From Rhizobium rhizoryzae (GTDB lineage Bacteria; Pseudomonadota; Alphaproteobacteria; Rhizobiales; Rhizobiaceae), in NCBI RefSeq assembly GCF_011046895.1, contig NZ_CP049250.1, positions 3,198,501 to 3,262,500 on the forward strand: a stretch of DNA of 64,000 bases, read 5' to 3'. How positions within the stretch are numbered: the stretch's first letter is position 1; each line of letters starts with the position of its first letter. The position numbers and the translations under genes were made by a program. Under the pieces are notes generated by a model. That model was not told where the DNA came from. It made no database searches and saw only the letters and a list, made by a program, of their open reading frames with translations. Below are positions 25,804 to 35,213 of the stretch, piece by piece.

Positions 25804-26001
25804 GCTGTCGTCTGATTTGTGATCTTTTGCAGGCGGCGCTTTTGCCAACTTGCCTAGTCTTTCGTTGAAGCGTGCTTCATTGTCGTCTGTTTCCAGTTGA
25901 CGAGCGGCTTCGCGGAATTTGTCAATTTGAGACTCCACTTTCGCGGGTTTTTCTGCCAATTTCGCCTCATGTATAGATTGTACGTCGATGAAGTCGGACA
26001 T
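25789..26001 (-). CDS. Small hypothetical protein, transposon passenger
   Basis: 70 residues, highly charged and Lys/Ala-rich: VQSIHEAKLAEKPAKVESQI, then KFREAARQLETDDNEARFNE. Predicted helical. Its 5' end overlaps the start of the divergent DUF3800 gene by 33 bp and its stop codon lies in a terminator hairpin. Function unknown. Confidence 0.5.
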   Translation of the reverse strand: MSDFIDVQSIHEAKLAEKPAKVESQIDKFREAARQLETDDNEARFNERLGKLAKAPPAKDHKSDDSKPAK

Positions 26002-26748
26002 GACGACTTAACCAACCTTGAAGAAGACAATTATCGTTATCTCAGCCTAACCGGCATAGCGATGAAGGTCACTGATGCTCGTGACGATCTTACGCCACGC
26101 TTCGATTGGATCAAAGCTAATGTCTTTGATCATGATCCAGATGACCCTTTGATATTCCATCGATCAGATATCGTTCAACGGAAACGAGCTTTTGGGGTGC
26201 TGAACGACGATACGAAACGAGCGACATTTGACGCGCACGTACTCGGGGCGATGTCGGACGTGCCGTATACTGTCATAACTGCCCTGATTGACAAGCATGG
26301 CATGGTCAACCAACCAAACTGGCGAAATCAGCACCCATACCACTACCTCATGGAGATACTTGTAGAAAAATTCGTTCAGTTTTTAGAACGAAAGAACGAC
26401 ATTGGTGATATCATGCCGGAAGGCAGAAAAGGCAAGAAAGACGCTGAACTCCAGAAGGCTTTCACAGGTGTTCTTTCGCGGGGCACATACTATGTTTCGC
26501 GAACTAGAATGAACGAGCGGATATCTAGCCAAACCCTGAAAATTAGATACAAGCCTAACAATATAGCCGGATTGCAACTTTGCGATCTTTTGGCCCACCC
26601 AAGCCACATTTACATTAGGCAGCGCATGGGCCATGCCGTGACACCAGGGGATTATTGCAACCGAGTTACGCCAGTTCTCGTACAACATAAGTACGACAGA
26701 TCGCAGTCCGGCTTCGTTCGGGGTTATGGCTATAAGTGGCTCCCATAA
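25969..26748 (+). CDS. DUF3800 domain protein, transposon passenger
   Basis: 259 residues from MYRLYVDEVGHDDL, the canonical DUF3800 opening in which the Asp-Glu pair of YVDE is conserved; a second acidic centre is in IAGLQLCDLLAHP. The fold is RNase H-like by family knowledge. DUF3800 genes are frequent in defence islands and on mobile elements; the activity is not established. A longer frame from 25897 would run through the divergent 70-residue gene and is not chosen. Confidence 0.82.
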   Translation: MYRLYVDEVGHDDLTNLEEDNYRYLSLTGIAMKVTDARDDLTPRFDWIKANVFDHDPDDPLIFHRSDIVQRKRAFGVLNDDTKRATFDAHVLGAMSDVPYTVITALIDKHGMVNQPNWRNQHPYHYLMEILVEKFVQFLERKNDIGDIMPEGRKGKKDAELQKAFTGVLSRGTYYVSRTRMNERISSQTLKIRYKPNNIAGLQLCDLLAHPSHIYIRQRMGHAVTPGDYCNRVTPVLVQHKYDRSQSGFVRGYGYKWLP

Positions 26749-26775
26749 AACAAAAGCGGGGCTTTCGCCCCGCCT
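26743..26775 (-). terminator. Hairpin between DUF3800 and transposase
   Basis: Stem GCGGGGC / GCCCCGC with loop TTTC; on the minus strand followed by TTTTGTTTTATGG. It can end transposase transcripts and shields the DUF3800 gene. The DUF3800 stop lies at its left edge. Confidence 0.65.
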
Positions 26776-26900
26776 GATGGATTATGTACCATCCGTTCAC
26801 CGATCGCGTTAGCATCGGGTTGACTAACTCATAATTGAGTCATCACGATTTGTCAAGAAATTCTAGCGATAGTTGTCTAGAAAAGCCTCTATAAGGCTTC

Positions 26901-27893
26901 TTACATACCAGTTTGGTTATATGTCAGGCGCTTACCTCTTGCACCAAACAAGGCGTTCAACGAGCGGGCGCTATCATCCACGCCAAGGCCGATGCGGTTG
27001 TTATAGCGGAAATCAAATTCAGCCAGATAACGGTGCAGGTGCTTCTCAGCGCAATGCTGATACACGCCTTTCATGCCGCGCTTGAAGATCGAGAAGTAGT
27101 TTTCAATCGTGTTCGAATGGATAACCATATCGCCCTCGTAGCGAACGTATTCCTTGGCAGAATGCTTCGTCGTCTGATGGTCAACGAAAGAAGCGCCAAC
27201 CGTTTCATACAGGCGGCTTTCGTCGGTCATCAGGACGCTTTCCTTGCTGACATTCTCGCTGACGAGGTGCGCAACGTTATCCTTGTTTGCCTTCTCAACA
27301 TGGAACGTGCGGACCATACCCCCACGCTCAACAAGACCGAGAACCGCACGCTTGTGGGCGGGGCCTGTCTTACCGGACTTTGTGAATGGGCGACCGCTCG
27401 TCGTTACCGTAGGAGCAGGACCGGACTTTTTGCCAAAGTATGTTTCATCTGCCTCAACAATCTTACCGTTGCCACCCATTGGGCCAAGATCGCCAGAACG
27501 CATTGCTTCACGGATGCGGTGCGAAAGAAACCATGCCGACTTGAGCGTGATCTCCAGAACCCGATGAAGCTGGTTAGAGCTGATGCCCTTTTTGCTGGAG
27601 CACATCAGGTGAATTGCCTGGAGCCACTTGTGAAGCGGGATATGACTTTCTTCGAAAATCGTACCGATGCGAACCGTGAACTGCTTCCGGCATTCGCCGC
27701 ATTTCTTCAAGCCGTGGCGCTCAACGCCTTCCGGGTTCTTTTTGGATGGCTTTGAATAAACACCTTCAAGCTTGTAGACGCGGCCCACGCATCCGCAATG
27801 AGGGCATACAGGGCCTTCCGGCCACATGATGCTTTCAACGTGCTCGAAAGCCGCTGCTTCATTGTGAAAATATTCTCTCGACAGAACCGACAT
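26901..27893 (-). CDS. IS1595-family (ISXO2-like) transposase
   Basis: 330 residues. N-terminal zinc ribbon with CPHCGCVG and KKCGECRKQF, then the ISXO2 DDE/N domain: VEADETYFGKKSG, LMTDESRLYETVG and the terminal NTIENYFSIFKRGMKGVYQH. Length and motifs are complete, so the element could be active. It lies at the right end of the transposon and reads inward. Confidence 0.93.
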   Translation of the reverse strand: MSVLSREYFHNEAAAFEHVESIMWPEGPVCPHCGCVGRVYKLEGVYSKPSKKNPEGVERHGLKKCGECRKQFTVRIGTIFEESHIPLHKWLQAIHLMCSSKKGISSNQLHRVLEITLKSAWFLSHRIREAMRSGDLGPMGGNGKIVEADETYFGKKSGPAPTVTTSGRPFTKSGKTGPAHKRAVLGLVERGGMVRTFHVEKANKDNVAHLVSENVSKESVLMTDESRLYETVGASFVDHQTTKHSAKEYVRYEGDMVIHSNTIENYFSIFKRGMKGVYQHCAEKHLHRYLAEFDFRYNNRIGLGVDDSARSLNALFGARGKRLTYNQTGM

Positions 27894-28009
27894 GGAATTA
27901 ACCCAACAAACCTAACTTATTGAGTTTGTTATCTCACACGCGTTTGGGTTTGTCAAAGATAATATTAGGATTATTTTCCTATTTTGGTGTTTTCCTAGTC
28001 GTAGGTTTT

Positions 28010-28444
28010 TTACCAACCGATATCGGTAAAAGCGAAATCGTTGCCCTTATAGGCTAACCGGGTGCGATAGGCTTTGGCGCATGCGTAAGACAGGCAGTCA
28101 CCCATGTTCAGCTTGGCCGGATGATTGACGATCTTGCCGAATTGCTGCGCCGCATCAAGCGCCTTTGCGCCCACATCCGCCGAAATCAGGATCTCCTTCG
28201 CCTCAAGATCCAGGAAAAACTGATCGACCAACCGCCGCGACTCTTCCAGCATTTCAGGTGTTGCCGGCTTGTCGCGGCCGGTCGCTTCCGCTTTGCGGCG
28301 CGTCAGTGCAAAGCATGCTTCAAGACGTACTATCGGTGAAACGTAGAAAGGGCCTTCATGCTCAGCAAGAAGGTCCAGCAAGTCATCACGATCCTCTTCC
28401 CCCGCAAGGATGGCAACAACCACAGAGGCATCGATAAACAGCAT
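28010..28444 (-). CDS. vapC: VapC-family PIN-domain toxin
   Basis: 144 residues from MLFIDASVVVAILAGEED. The four acidic residues of the PIN active site can be placed: Asp in FIDASV, Glu in RLEACFALTRR, Asp in NMGDCLSYACAKA and Asp in KGNDFAFTD. Ribonuclease toxin. The ATG shares one base with the vapB stop (TGATG), so translation is coupled. Ends 41 bp from the transposon's right end. Confidence 0.93.
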   Translation of the reverse strand: MLFIDASVVVAILAGEEDRDDLLDLLAEHEGPFYVSPIVRLEACFALTRRKAEATGRDKPATPEMLEESRRLVDQFFLDLEAKEILISADVGAKALDAAQQFGKIVNHPAKLNMGDCLSYACAKAYRTRLAYKGNDFAFTDIGW

Positions 28445-28683
28445 CAGGCCTCGCCCCACATTTCGTCTGCTTCCTGCTTGTGGTCGCCTGGCGCGTAGGG
28501 ACCTGCCTCGCGCGCCATCTTGAGGGATTTCGCAAGTCGCTCACGAATGGGCAAGCTACCCTTTCGGGTAGCGATTTCCCGCTTCAAAGCGGCCTTTACC
28601 GCGTCGACCTTGGAGGTCTTTGTCAGGCTGACAAGCTCATTTGCGAGCCTATCGACTTCGGGGTCTTTGATGTAGAGCGCCAT
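28444..28683 (-). CDS. vapB: VapB-family antitoxin
   Basis: 79 residues of the Rv0623/PSK type: MALYIKDPEVDRLANELVSL, KVDAVKAALKREIATRKGSL. An N-terminal ribbon-helix-helix-like part and a C-terminal toxin-wrapping tail (QEADEMWGEA). Precedes vapC; upstream repeated palindromes suggest autoregulation. Confidence 0.92.
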   Translation of the reverse strand: MALYIKDPEVDRLANELVSLTKTSKVDAVKAALKREIATRKGSLPIRERLAKSLKMAREAGPYAPGDHKQEADEMWGEA

Positions 28684-28728
28684 GGGATATCCTTTGTTGG
28701 ATATGAATATATCCTCGGAAGGATATCC
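28684..28728. promoter_or_regulatory. VapBC operator repeats
   Basis: Directly upstream of vapB: GGATATCC, GGATAT, ATATCC and GGATATCC occur within 45 bp, forming nested inverted repeats. This is the usual arrangement for ribbon-helix-helix autorepression. Confidence 0.65.
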
Positions 28729-28799
28729 TCACAAGAGAAGGCTCCCAGCGCATCGGGTTTGCCGAAAACCGGCTTCCAGTTTTACTGGATCGCAATCGC

Positions 28800-30281
28800 T
28801 CACGTTCCGCAAAACGTCAGCCGCACCTTCTGCTCATCCAGCGGCGCTTCGCGATACTCATCGAATTCGGCACGATCAGCATAAGGCTCGGCCAGAGCCT
28901 CCAGCAGGCGCTCGAAGGGTTTGAGGTCGCCTTCCATCGCGGCGCGGATTACCTGCTCGATGCGGTGGTTGCGTGGAATGATGGCCGGGTTGACGCTGCG
29001 CATGAGCGATGCTGCATCATGGCGCTCCGGCTCGCGCACCAGCCTTGCCCGCCAGCGCGGCAGCCATTGTTCAGCCTTTTCCCATGGCATGAAACCTTCC
29101 GTAAACGCGGCCTCTGCGGCAAGCGCCTTCTGCCCTTCTTCCGCCGCAGCCAGATCCGTCAGGCGCCGGAAGGTCAGCGTGAAATCCGCCTTGCCCTCGT
29201 GCATGGCCGTCAGCAGATCCTGCACCAGTTCAGCGTCACCCGTCTCCTCCAGACCCAGCCCCAGCTTGCGGCGGAATGCGGCAATCCAGTGCGACTGGAA
29301 GGTTTCGCCGAAGCTTTTCAGTACCTCGTTCGCCTTGGCAACGGCCTTTTCCTCGTCCGCATCCAAAAGCGGCAGAAGGCATTCCGCCAGACGCGCAATG
29401 TTCCACTGGCCGATGCCAGGCTGGTTGCGATAGGCATAGCGACCCTGCCGGTCGATGGAGGAAAACACCTTCATCGGGTCATACTCATCAAGGAAAGCGC
29501 AAGGGCCGAAATCGATGCTTTCGCCCGAGATGGTCATGTTATCGGTGTTCATCACGCCATGGATGAAGCCGATGCTCAGCCAGCGGGCAATCAGCGCAGC
29601 CTGCCGGTCGGAAACCCGCTGCAGCAGCGCCAGATAGGGTTCTGGCTCCTGCTTCAGATCCGGATAGTGCCGGTCGATCACGTAATCCGCCAATAGGCGG
29701 ATCGCCTCCTGGTCTTCCCGCGCCGCGAAATATTGAAAAGTGCCGACGCGCACATGGCTTGCAGCAACGCGGGTGAACACGGCACCGGGCACCGGTTGCT
29801 CGCGATAGACCGGCTCGCCGCTCAGCACGGCAGCCAGCGCCCGTGTGGCGGGAATGCCAAGTGCGGCAAAGGCTTCCGAGATGATGTATTCGCGCAGAAC
29901 CGGCCCCAGGGCGGCACGCCCATCGCCCCGCCGTGAAAACGGTGTCGGCCCTGCCCCTTTCAGCTGGATATCCCGGCGCACGCCTTCCACATCCACCACC
30001 TCGCCCAGCAGGATGGCGCGGCCATCGCCCAATTGTGGAACGAAGTTGCCGAACTGATGACCGGCATAGGCCATGGCCAGCGGCTCCGCTCCCGGTGGCA
30101 AAACATTGCCTGCAAAGATCGCGGCCAGCCGATTGGTGTCCTTCGGGTCAAGGTCGAGGGATAAATTTTTCGCAAGCGCCTCGTTGAATTTGATGAGAAC
30201 AGGCCCCGACACCGCTTCCGGGTAGACGGAAGCATGGAATCGCTCCGGCAGACGTGCGTAGCTATTATCAAATGGAAACAA
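28800..30281 (-). CDS. selO: Protein adenylyltransferase SelO (YdiU)
   Basis: About 493 residues. Pseudokinase that AMPylates proteins in redox homeostasis. The family opening FPFDNSYARLPERFHASVYP follows a TTG at 30281, which has GGGAG eight bases upstream; ATGs at 30341 and 30371 would add unrelated residues. Active-site stretches: YAGHQFGNFVPQLGDGRAIL, IQLKGAGPTPFSRRGDGRAA and GFIHGVMNTDNMTISGESID. Ends TFCGT, keeping the conserved C-terminal Cys that is selenocysteine in animals. Confidence 0.93.
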   Translation of the reverse strand: MFPFDNSYARLPERFHASVYPEAVSGPVLIKFNEALAKNLSLDLDPKDTNRLAAIFAGNVLPPGAEPLAMAYAGHQFGNFVPQLGDGRAILLGEVVDVEGVRRDIQLKGAGPTPFSRRGDGRAALGPVLREYIISEAFAALGIPATRALAAVLSGEPVYREQPVPGAVFTRVAASHVRVGTFQYFAAREDQEAIRLLADYVIDRHYPDLKQEPEPYLALLQRVSDRQAALIARWLSIGFIHGVMNTDNMTISGESIDFGPCAFLDEYDPMKVFSSIDRQGRYAYRNQPGIGQWNIARLAECLLPLLDADEEKAVAKANEVLKSFGETFQSHWIAAFRRKLGLGLEETGDAELVQDLLTAMHEGKADFTLTFRRLTDLAAAEEGQKALAAEAAFTEGFMPWEKAEQWLPRWRARLVREPERHDAASLMRSVNPAIIPRNHRIEQVIRAAMEGDLKPFERLLEALAEPYADRAEFDEYREAPLDEQKVRLTFCGT

Positions 30282-30529
30282 TATCTTAACTCCCGAAATC
30301 ACGTCGGCGGCATACGCTGCGCCGCACCCAATGTCTTCCATCGCAAATGGGGTGAAAAGCTTTATTCGCAAGGGATGAACCAGAACCGGTCTCGTGCGTT
30401 ATGGGCGCAGTCTGACGTGTCACCGGCAAGCGCTCCTGAAAATGCGATACTTTGTTGCATTTCCGCTACAGCCTTCCCAGCGCGGCGCACTAGCTAACTG
30501 AGCTTCTACTGAATTAAAGGAGTGCATCC

Positions 30530-31171
30530 ATGAAAAAAGTTCTTCTTCTCGCCGCCGCTCTGGGCTTCGCAGGCTCTTCTGCGGCGCTTGCTGCAGATGC
30601 CGTGGAGCAAATTCCGGAAGCGCCCATGGCCGTTGAGGCTGCCGTACCGTCCTTCACCTGGACGGGTGGTTATGTCGGTCTGCTCGGCGGTTACGGCTGG
30701 GGCAATGCGGATGCGTCCGCACCGGGCATCAGCGCCAGCGATGATTTCGATGGTGGCCGCATGGGCGCCTTCGTCGGCTATAACTGGGCCATGGCGAGCG
30801 GCTTCGTCGTCGGTATCGAAGGCGATGTAAACTATGACTGGAATGAGAATTCCTATGCGGGTGGCATCGATGCCGGAACCGATTGGTCTGGTTCCGTTCG
30901 TGGCCGCGTCGGCTATGCCTTCGACCGCGCCCTGCTGTTTGCGGCAGGCGGTTATACCGGCACAAACGGTTACGTCGATACGCCGATTGGCGATACCAGC
31001 AAGACCTTCCATGGCTGGACGCTCGGCGCTGGCGTCGACTATGCCTTCACAGACAACGTGTTTGGCCGTCTGGAATATCGCTACAACGATTACGGCGACA
31101 AGACGATCGGCGGCATCAATGCCGATTTCGACCAGCACGTCGTCAATGTCGGCATCGGCGTGAAGTTCTGA
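30530..31171 (+). CDS. Omp25/Omp31-family outer membrane beta-barrel protein
   Basis: 213 residues. Signal peptide MKKVLLLAAALGFAGSSAAL ending in ALAA; then WTGGYVGLLGGYGWG, alternating barrel strands and a C-terminal Phe (GIGVKF), typical of the Omp25 / RopB porin-like family of Rhizobiales. Good ribosome site (AAAGGAG) and strong terminator; monocistronic. Confidence 0.92.
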   Translation: MKKVLLLAAALGFAGSSAALAADAVEQIPEAPMAVEAAVPSFTWTGGYVGLLGGYGWGNADASAPGISASDDFDGGRMGAFVGYNWAMASGFVVGIEGDVNYDWNENSYAGGIDAGTDWSGSVRGRVGYAFDRALLFAAGGYTGTNGYVDTPIGDTSKTFHGWTLGAGVDYAFTDNVFGRLEYRYNDYGDKTIGGINADFDQHVVNVGIGVKF

Positions 31172-31199
31172 TCATCGACAGTTTTGGCTGCCTGAAGAA

Positions 31200-31236
31200 A
31201 CCCTCCCCCGGCAACGGGAGGGGGTTTTTGTTTTCA
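31200..31236 (+). terminator. Terminator of the Omp25-like gene
   Basis: Stem ACCCTCCCCCG / CGGGAGGGGGT followed by TTTTGTTTTC on the plus strand, 29 bp after the stop. Confidence 0.92.
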
Positions 31237-31240
31237 TTGC

Positions 31241-31684
31241 TCAGAACTCGGAAACGAGTCCCAAGACCCTTGGCTTCAGTTCTTCCGGCAACTGCCCTAC
31301 CACAGGGCCCCTATTATCTCTTTGCCGACGCGTAAAGAACGAGGGAGACCAGGGCAGACGAATGATGCGGTTCGTTACAACCAGGGTTTCAAGAAACAGC
31401 CCGCATTGCTGCAGGTGCGCCGGATTGTCGATAATGAAACTCTTATCGTTCAAAAGATCGAGTTGCGTTGTACAGTAAACAACGCTGACAAATGGAAATT
31501 CTCGATCATCCTGTGTCCGCACAAATCCCGCATTACGCACAAGACCGGGCCTGAAATAGGGCCCCGGCTTAAAAGGTGTTTCCGCGTGGGGAAAATTGCA
31601 CCAGACAAAATCCCACTTCAGAGGAAGCGGCAACTCGTCAAGGTCATACGGAGGCAGCAGTTTCACGCTTGCCCGCGAGATCAA
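31241..31684 (-). CDS. Possible PemK/MazF-like protein, second gene of a two-gene unit
   Basis: 147 residues from a TTG that overlaps the stop of the upstream small gene (TTGA). The segment LKWDFVWCNFPHAETP then PGPYFRPGLVRNAGFV resembles the opening of PemK-like toxins, which read a W-x-x-F-P then P-x-x-R-P-x-L-V. The rest is not clearly matched. With the preceding 78-residue gene it has the layout of a type II toxin-antitoxin pair. Assignment tentative. Confidence 0.5.
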   Translation of the reverse strand: MISRASVKLLPPYDLDELPLPLKWDFVWCNFPHAETPFKPGPYFRPGLVRNAGFVRTQDDREFPFVSVVYCTTQLDLLNDKSFIIDNPAHLQQCGLFLETLVVTNRIIRLPWSPSFFTRRQRDNRGPVVGQLPEELKPRVLGLVSEF

Positions 31685-31917
31685 TTATTGACGATCTTGT
31701 AGTCCACAATCGGCCCGTAATGCTCTTCGATCAAGGCGTCAAGCTTCGCGAAATAGGCCGGATCATAGTCGGGTCCAAAGCTGTTGGCGCGCTGGACATC
31801 GGCAGATACGAAATCTTCGTCGCACGCAGATGGACCCGGAGCGCGCTTTTGCGCCTTCCGCGTCGCAGAAAGTCCCGCAGCGTATGCAAACGCAGTATCA
31901 ATTTTACGCTGAACCAT
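31681..31917 (-). CDS. Small protein upstream of the PemK-like gene, possible antitoxin
   Basis: 78 residues: basic N-terminus (MVQRKIDTAFAYAAGLSATR, then KAQKRAPG), acidic C-terminal half (YDPAYFAKLDALIEEHYGPI). Overlaps the next gene by four bases. No DNA-binding motif recognised. Function inferred from gene order only. Confidence 0.5.
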   Translation of the reverse strand: MVQRKIDTAFAYAAGLSATRKAQKRAPGPSACDEDFVSADVQRANSFGPDYDPAYFAKLDALIEEHYGPIVDYKIVNN

Positions 31918-32045
31918 CCGATGTCTCCTTGCAACCCATTATGGACTGCGAACGCTGGCCGATCAAGTACCGGCGCATCCGAAGACTTGACAGACTCCTC
32001 ACTCGAAAAGAATCCGTCAAGCACAGCCTTCGCCAATGCAAGCCC

Positions 32046-32249
32046 TCACGCCAGGCCGAGCTTCTCCGGCGAATAGCCTGCATCGCGAATGGCCTCTTCC
32101 GCCTTTGCCGCATCGCCGCCATCCAGCGTGACGCGGTGGTTGGCAAGATCTATGGCGACCGGCACACCGGGCAGCGCTTTGCTAAGCGCGGAACTCACGG
32201 TCTTTTCGCAATGGCCGCAGGTCATGTCGGGAACGTGGAATGTGGTCAT
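32046..32249 (-). CDS. copZ: Copper chaperone CopZ (HMA domain)
   Basis: 67 residues; a single heavy-metal-associated domain with MTCGHCEKTV as the Cu(I) ligand loop. Delivers copper to the CopA ATPase. Third gene of copA-hmrR-copZ on the minus strand, 24 bp after the regulator. Confidence 0.95.
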   Translation of the reverse strand: MTTFHVPDMTCGHCEKTVSSALSKALPGVPVAIDLANHRVTLDGGDAAKAEEAIRDAGYSPEKLGLA

Positions 32250-32273
32250 GGTCAGTCTCCTTATGCTGATAAT

Positions 32274-32699
32274 TCAGTGTCTTCGACGGTTTGGTTTCAC
32301 CGGCGGCGCAGCGCTTGTCGCCAGATCCTCCAGAATGGGGCAATCGGGCCTGCCATCGCCGGAACAGCAATGGGAAAGATGCTTCAGCGTCTTCACCATG
32401 CCCTGCATTTCGGCAATGCGTCGCTCAAGATCCGCGATGTGCTGGGTGGCAACCTCCTTCACGGCAGCGCTTTCGCGTGCCTTGTCCTGCCAGAGCGCCA
32501 GCAGTTTTTGCGTTTCCTCCAGCGAAAAGCCGAGTGAACGGGCGCGGCGGATGAAGCGCAGCACATGCACCTCGTCCTCCGTGTAAAGCCGGTAATTGTT
32601 GTCCGAACGGGCGGTCGGATGGATCAGGCCGATCTGCTCATAGTAGCGGATCATCTTGGATGAGACGCCGGACGCCTTGGACGCTTCGCCAATGTTCAT
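32274..32699 (-). CDS. hmrR: Copper-responsive MerR-family regulator (CueR/HmrR)
   Basis: 141 residues. N-terminal winged helix ([20 protein letters not shown]), dimerisation helix, and the C-terminal Cu(I) loop with Cys-x7-Cys (CSGDGRPDC) typical of CueR/HmrR. Overlaps copA by ATGA at 32699, so activator and pump are made together. It should act on the 19-bp-spacer promoter upstream of copA. Confidence 0.95.
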   Translation of the reverse strand: MNIGEASKASGVSSKMIRYYEQIGLIHPTARSDNNYRLYTEDEVHVLRFIRRARSLGFSLEETQKLLALWQDKARESAAVKEVATQHIADLERRIAEMQGMVKTLKHLSHCCSGDGRPDCPILEDLATSAAPPVKPNRRRH

Positions 32700-35185
32700 C
32701 AGACTGCTCCCAGCTTCATGCTGCGCAGCCGCAGCGCATTGGTCAGAACGAAAACACTGGACAGCGCCATGGCGCCCGCCCCGATCATTGGCGAAAGCTG
32801 AATGCCAAATGCGGGATAAAGCGCGCCGGCCGCCAGCGGGATGAGCGCCACGTTATAGCCGAAGGCCCAGAACAGGTTCTGGCGAATATTGTTCATTGTC
32901 GCATGGCTCACCGCGATGGCATCTGCAACGCCTGTCAGCGCGCCGGAAGAGAGAACCACATCGGCGCTTTCAATCGCCACATCGGTGCCCGTGCCAATGG
33001 CGATGCCAATATCAGCGCTTGCCAGTGCCGGTGCATCATTGATGCCATCGCCGACAAAGGCTACCGGTCCCGCCGCTCTCAACCGTTCCAGCGCTTCCAC
33101 CTTGCCGTGCGGCAGCACTTCGGCCACCACTTCGTCAATGCCCACCTGCGCGGCAATGGCTTTTGCCGTGCGGGCATTGTCGCCCGTCACCATGGCCACC
33201 TTGAGGCCCATGGCCTTCAACTGCCGGATCGCGTCCCGACTCGTTTCCTTCAGCGGATCGGCGACGGCCAGAATGGCGGCAAGCCTGCCATCGAGTGCCA
33301 CGTAAAGCGGGGTCTTGCCCTCATCCGCCAGCCGTGCCGCATCGCCCGCGAAGGTTTCGACCGACAGGCCAAGTTCCACCATCAGCCGGTCTGCGCCGAC
33401 AGCAATTGTCCTGCCATTCACCTTGCCTTCGATGCCGTAACCCACGCGAGCCGCGAAGCTCTCGGCGGCGGGAATGGAAAGCCCCCGCGCCTTCACGGAT
33501 GTCACGATGGCTTCCGCCACCGGGTGTTCCGAGCGCGCCTCCAGGGCGGCTACGAGCGGCAGAAGCTCCGTTTCGTCAAAGCCTTGCGCGGTCAGCACAT
33601 CGGTGAGTTCCGGCTGGCCTTTGGTCACGGTGCCGGTTTTGTCCAGCACCACCGTCTTCACATCGCGAAGGGCCTGCAGCGCATCGCCTTTCCGAAACAG
33701 CACGCCCAGATCTGCCGCGCGACCGGTGCCGACCATGATGGAGGTGGGCGTTGCCAGCCCCATGGCGCAGGGGCAGGCAATGATGAGAACCGCAACCGCT
33801 GCCACCAGAGCATGCGGCAGAACCGGCTCAGGCCCGACAACATACCAGACAAGGAAAGTGAGCAGCGCGACCCCCATGACGGCGGGCACGAACCAGCCGG
33901 TCACACGATCCACCACGGCCTGGATGGGCAGTTTTGCGCCCTGCGCCTGTTCCACCAGCCGGATGATCTGCGAGAGCATGGTATCGGCACCCACCTTCTC
34001 CGCCCGGAACCGGAAGCTGCCGCTGCCATTGATGGTGCCGCCCACGACCTGAGACCCCGCATGCTTTTCCACGGGCAGAGGCTCGCCGGACATCATCGAC
34101 TCATCCACGTTGGAAGAGCCGTCGAGCACCACACCATCCACTGCGATACGCTCGCCGGGACGCACGATCAGCACATCACCCACTTCCACCTCATCGGTCG
34201 GAATATCAATGGCTTGGCCGCCACGTTCCACCCGTGCGGTCTTGGCCTGAAGGTTCAGCAGGCGGCGAATGGCCGCTCCCGTTCGCCCCCGTGCGCGGGC
34301 TTCCAGCAGGCGGCCCAGCAGGATCAATGTGACGATCACCGTGGCGGCTTCGAAGTAGACGAAGCGGGCGGCTTCCGGCAAAAGCTGCGGCGCAAAGGTG
34401 GTGACGGTGGAATAGGAATAGGCGGCCAGAACGCCGATGGCGACCAGCGCATTCATTTCCGGGTGGCCGCGCAAAAGCGCTGGTAGACCCGTTTTCAGGA
34501 AGCGGAAACCGGGGCCGAAGATCACCGCCGTCGCAAGCGCGAAGTAACCATAGTAAAGCCACTGCATATCCACCGCGCCCATCAGCCAGTGATGGAAAGG
34601 TGCGTAGATGTGACCGCCCATTTCCAGCACGAAGAGCGGCAACGTCAGCACCGCGGCAATCGCCAGATCGCGCTTCAGGACGCCCGCATCCTCCTCATGA
34701 TGATTATGGGTTTCGTGACCCTCATGATCATGCCCCGTGGAAGGCTTCGGCTTTTCCAGCACAAAGCCTGCAGAGCGGATGGCAGCGGAAACCAGCCGCT
34801 TCGCATCGCGTCCGAAGGCTTCCACACTCACATGCCTTTCGCCCTCACTTGTCGTGACGGACACGACCCCGGCAACATGTGAGAGCGCCGCGTTGAGGCG
34901 CTCCGCATCCCCTTCCTTCAGTGGCTTTTCCAGCGTGAAGGCAAACATATCCGCCTTAGGCTCATAGCCTGCCTTGCGGATCGCCTCGGCCAGCGTTGCT
35001 GCGGAAAAGCCCTCCGATGGCTCCACCGTCAGGCTTTCGGTCGCGAAGTTCACGGCACTCGTCGCCACGCCCGGCACCTTTGCCGCAGCCTTTTCCACGC
35101 GCTTCACGCAGGAAGCGCAGCTCATGCCCTCTACCGGAATGATGAGCGGCTCATGGAGATGGTCGGTTCTGACGGTCTGGTTCAT
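32699..35185 (-). CDS. copA: Cu(I)-exporting P1B-type ATPase CopA/ActP
   Basis: 828 residues from ATG 35185 (ribosome site AAGGA). One functional HMA domain ([16 protein letters not shown]), a second HMA-like domain without CxxC (about residues 80-140), a His-rich linker ([17 protein letters not shown]), the TM metal motif [12 protein letters not shown], phosphorylation [18 protein letters not shown] and [10 protein letters not shown]. Pumps copper out of the cytoplasm. Confidence 0.96.
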   Translation of the reverse strand: MNQTVRTDHLHEPLIIPVEGMSCASCVKRVEKAAAKVPGVATSAVNFATESLTVEPSEGFSAATLAEAIRKAGYEPKADMFAFTLEKPLKEGDAERLNAALSHVAGVVSVTTSEGERHVSVEAFGRDAKRLVSAAIRSAGFVLEKPKPSTGHDHEGHETHNHHEEDAGVLKRDLAIAAVLTLPLFVLEMGGHIYAPFHHWLMGAVDMQWLYYGYFALATAVIFGPGFRFLKTGLPALLRGHPEMNALVAIGVLAAYSYSTVTTFAPQLLPEAARFVYFEAATVIVTLILLGRLLEARARGRTGAAIRRLLNLQAKTARVERGGQAIDIPTDEVEVGDVLIVRPGERIAVDGVVLDGSSNVDESMMSGEPLPVEKHAGSQVVGGTINGSGSFRFRAEKVGADTMLSQIIRLVEQAQGAKLPIQAVVDRVTGWFVPAVMGVALLTFLVWYVVGPEPVLPHALVAAVAVLIIACPCAMGLATPTSIMVGTGRAADLGVLFRKGDALQALRDVKTVVLDKTGTVTKGQPELTDVLTAQGFDETELLPLVAALEARSEHPVAEAIVTSVKARGLSIPAAESFAARVGYGIEGKVNGRTIAVGADRLMVELGLSVETFAGDAARLADEGKTPLYVALDGRLAAILAVADPLKETSRDAIRQLKAMGLKVAMVTGDNARTAKAIAAQVGIDEVVAEVLPHGKVEALERLRAAGPVAFVGDGINDAPALASADIGIAIGTGTDVAIESADVVLSSGALTGVADAIAVSHATMNNIRQNLFWAFGYNVALIPLAAGALYPAFGIQLSPMIGAGAMALSSVFVLTNALRLRSMKLGAV

Positions 35186-35213
35186 GGGATGGAATCCTTG
35201 TCTTCCATCCACA

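Larger units (their letters stand above)
25042..27969. mobile_element. IS1595-family transposon with passenger genes, complete ends
   Basis: 2,928 bp. Left end CCTAACATTATCTTTCACAC (25042-) and right end, read inward, CCTAATATTATCTTTGACAA match over 22 of 25 bases. Both ends are flanked by the same 8 bp, ATTATTTT (25034-25041 and 27970-27977), the duplication length of IS1595-family elements. Contents: transposase on the minus strand, plus four passenger ORFs (25113, 25470, 25789, 25969). Base composition is clearly more AT-rich than the GTA cluster to its left. It sits upstream of GTA gp1 and next to vapBC. Confidence 0.88.

Noticed and set aside
32660-34486. 608-codon open frame opposite copA
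   Set aside because: Shadow of the copA gene, which has every P-type ATPase motif on the other strand.
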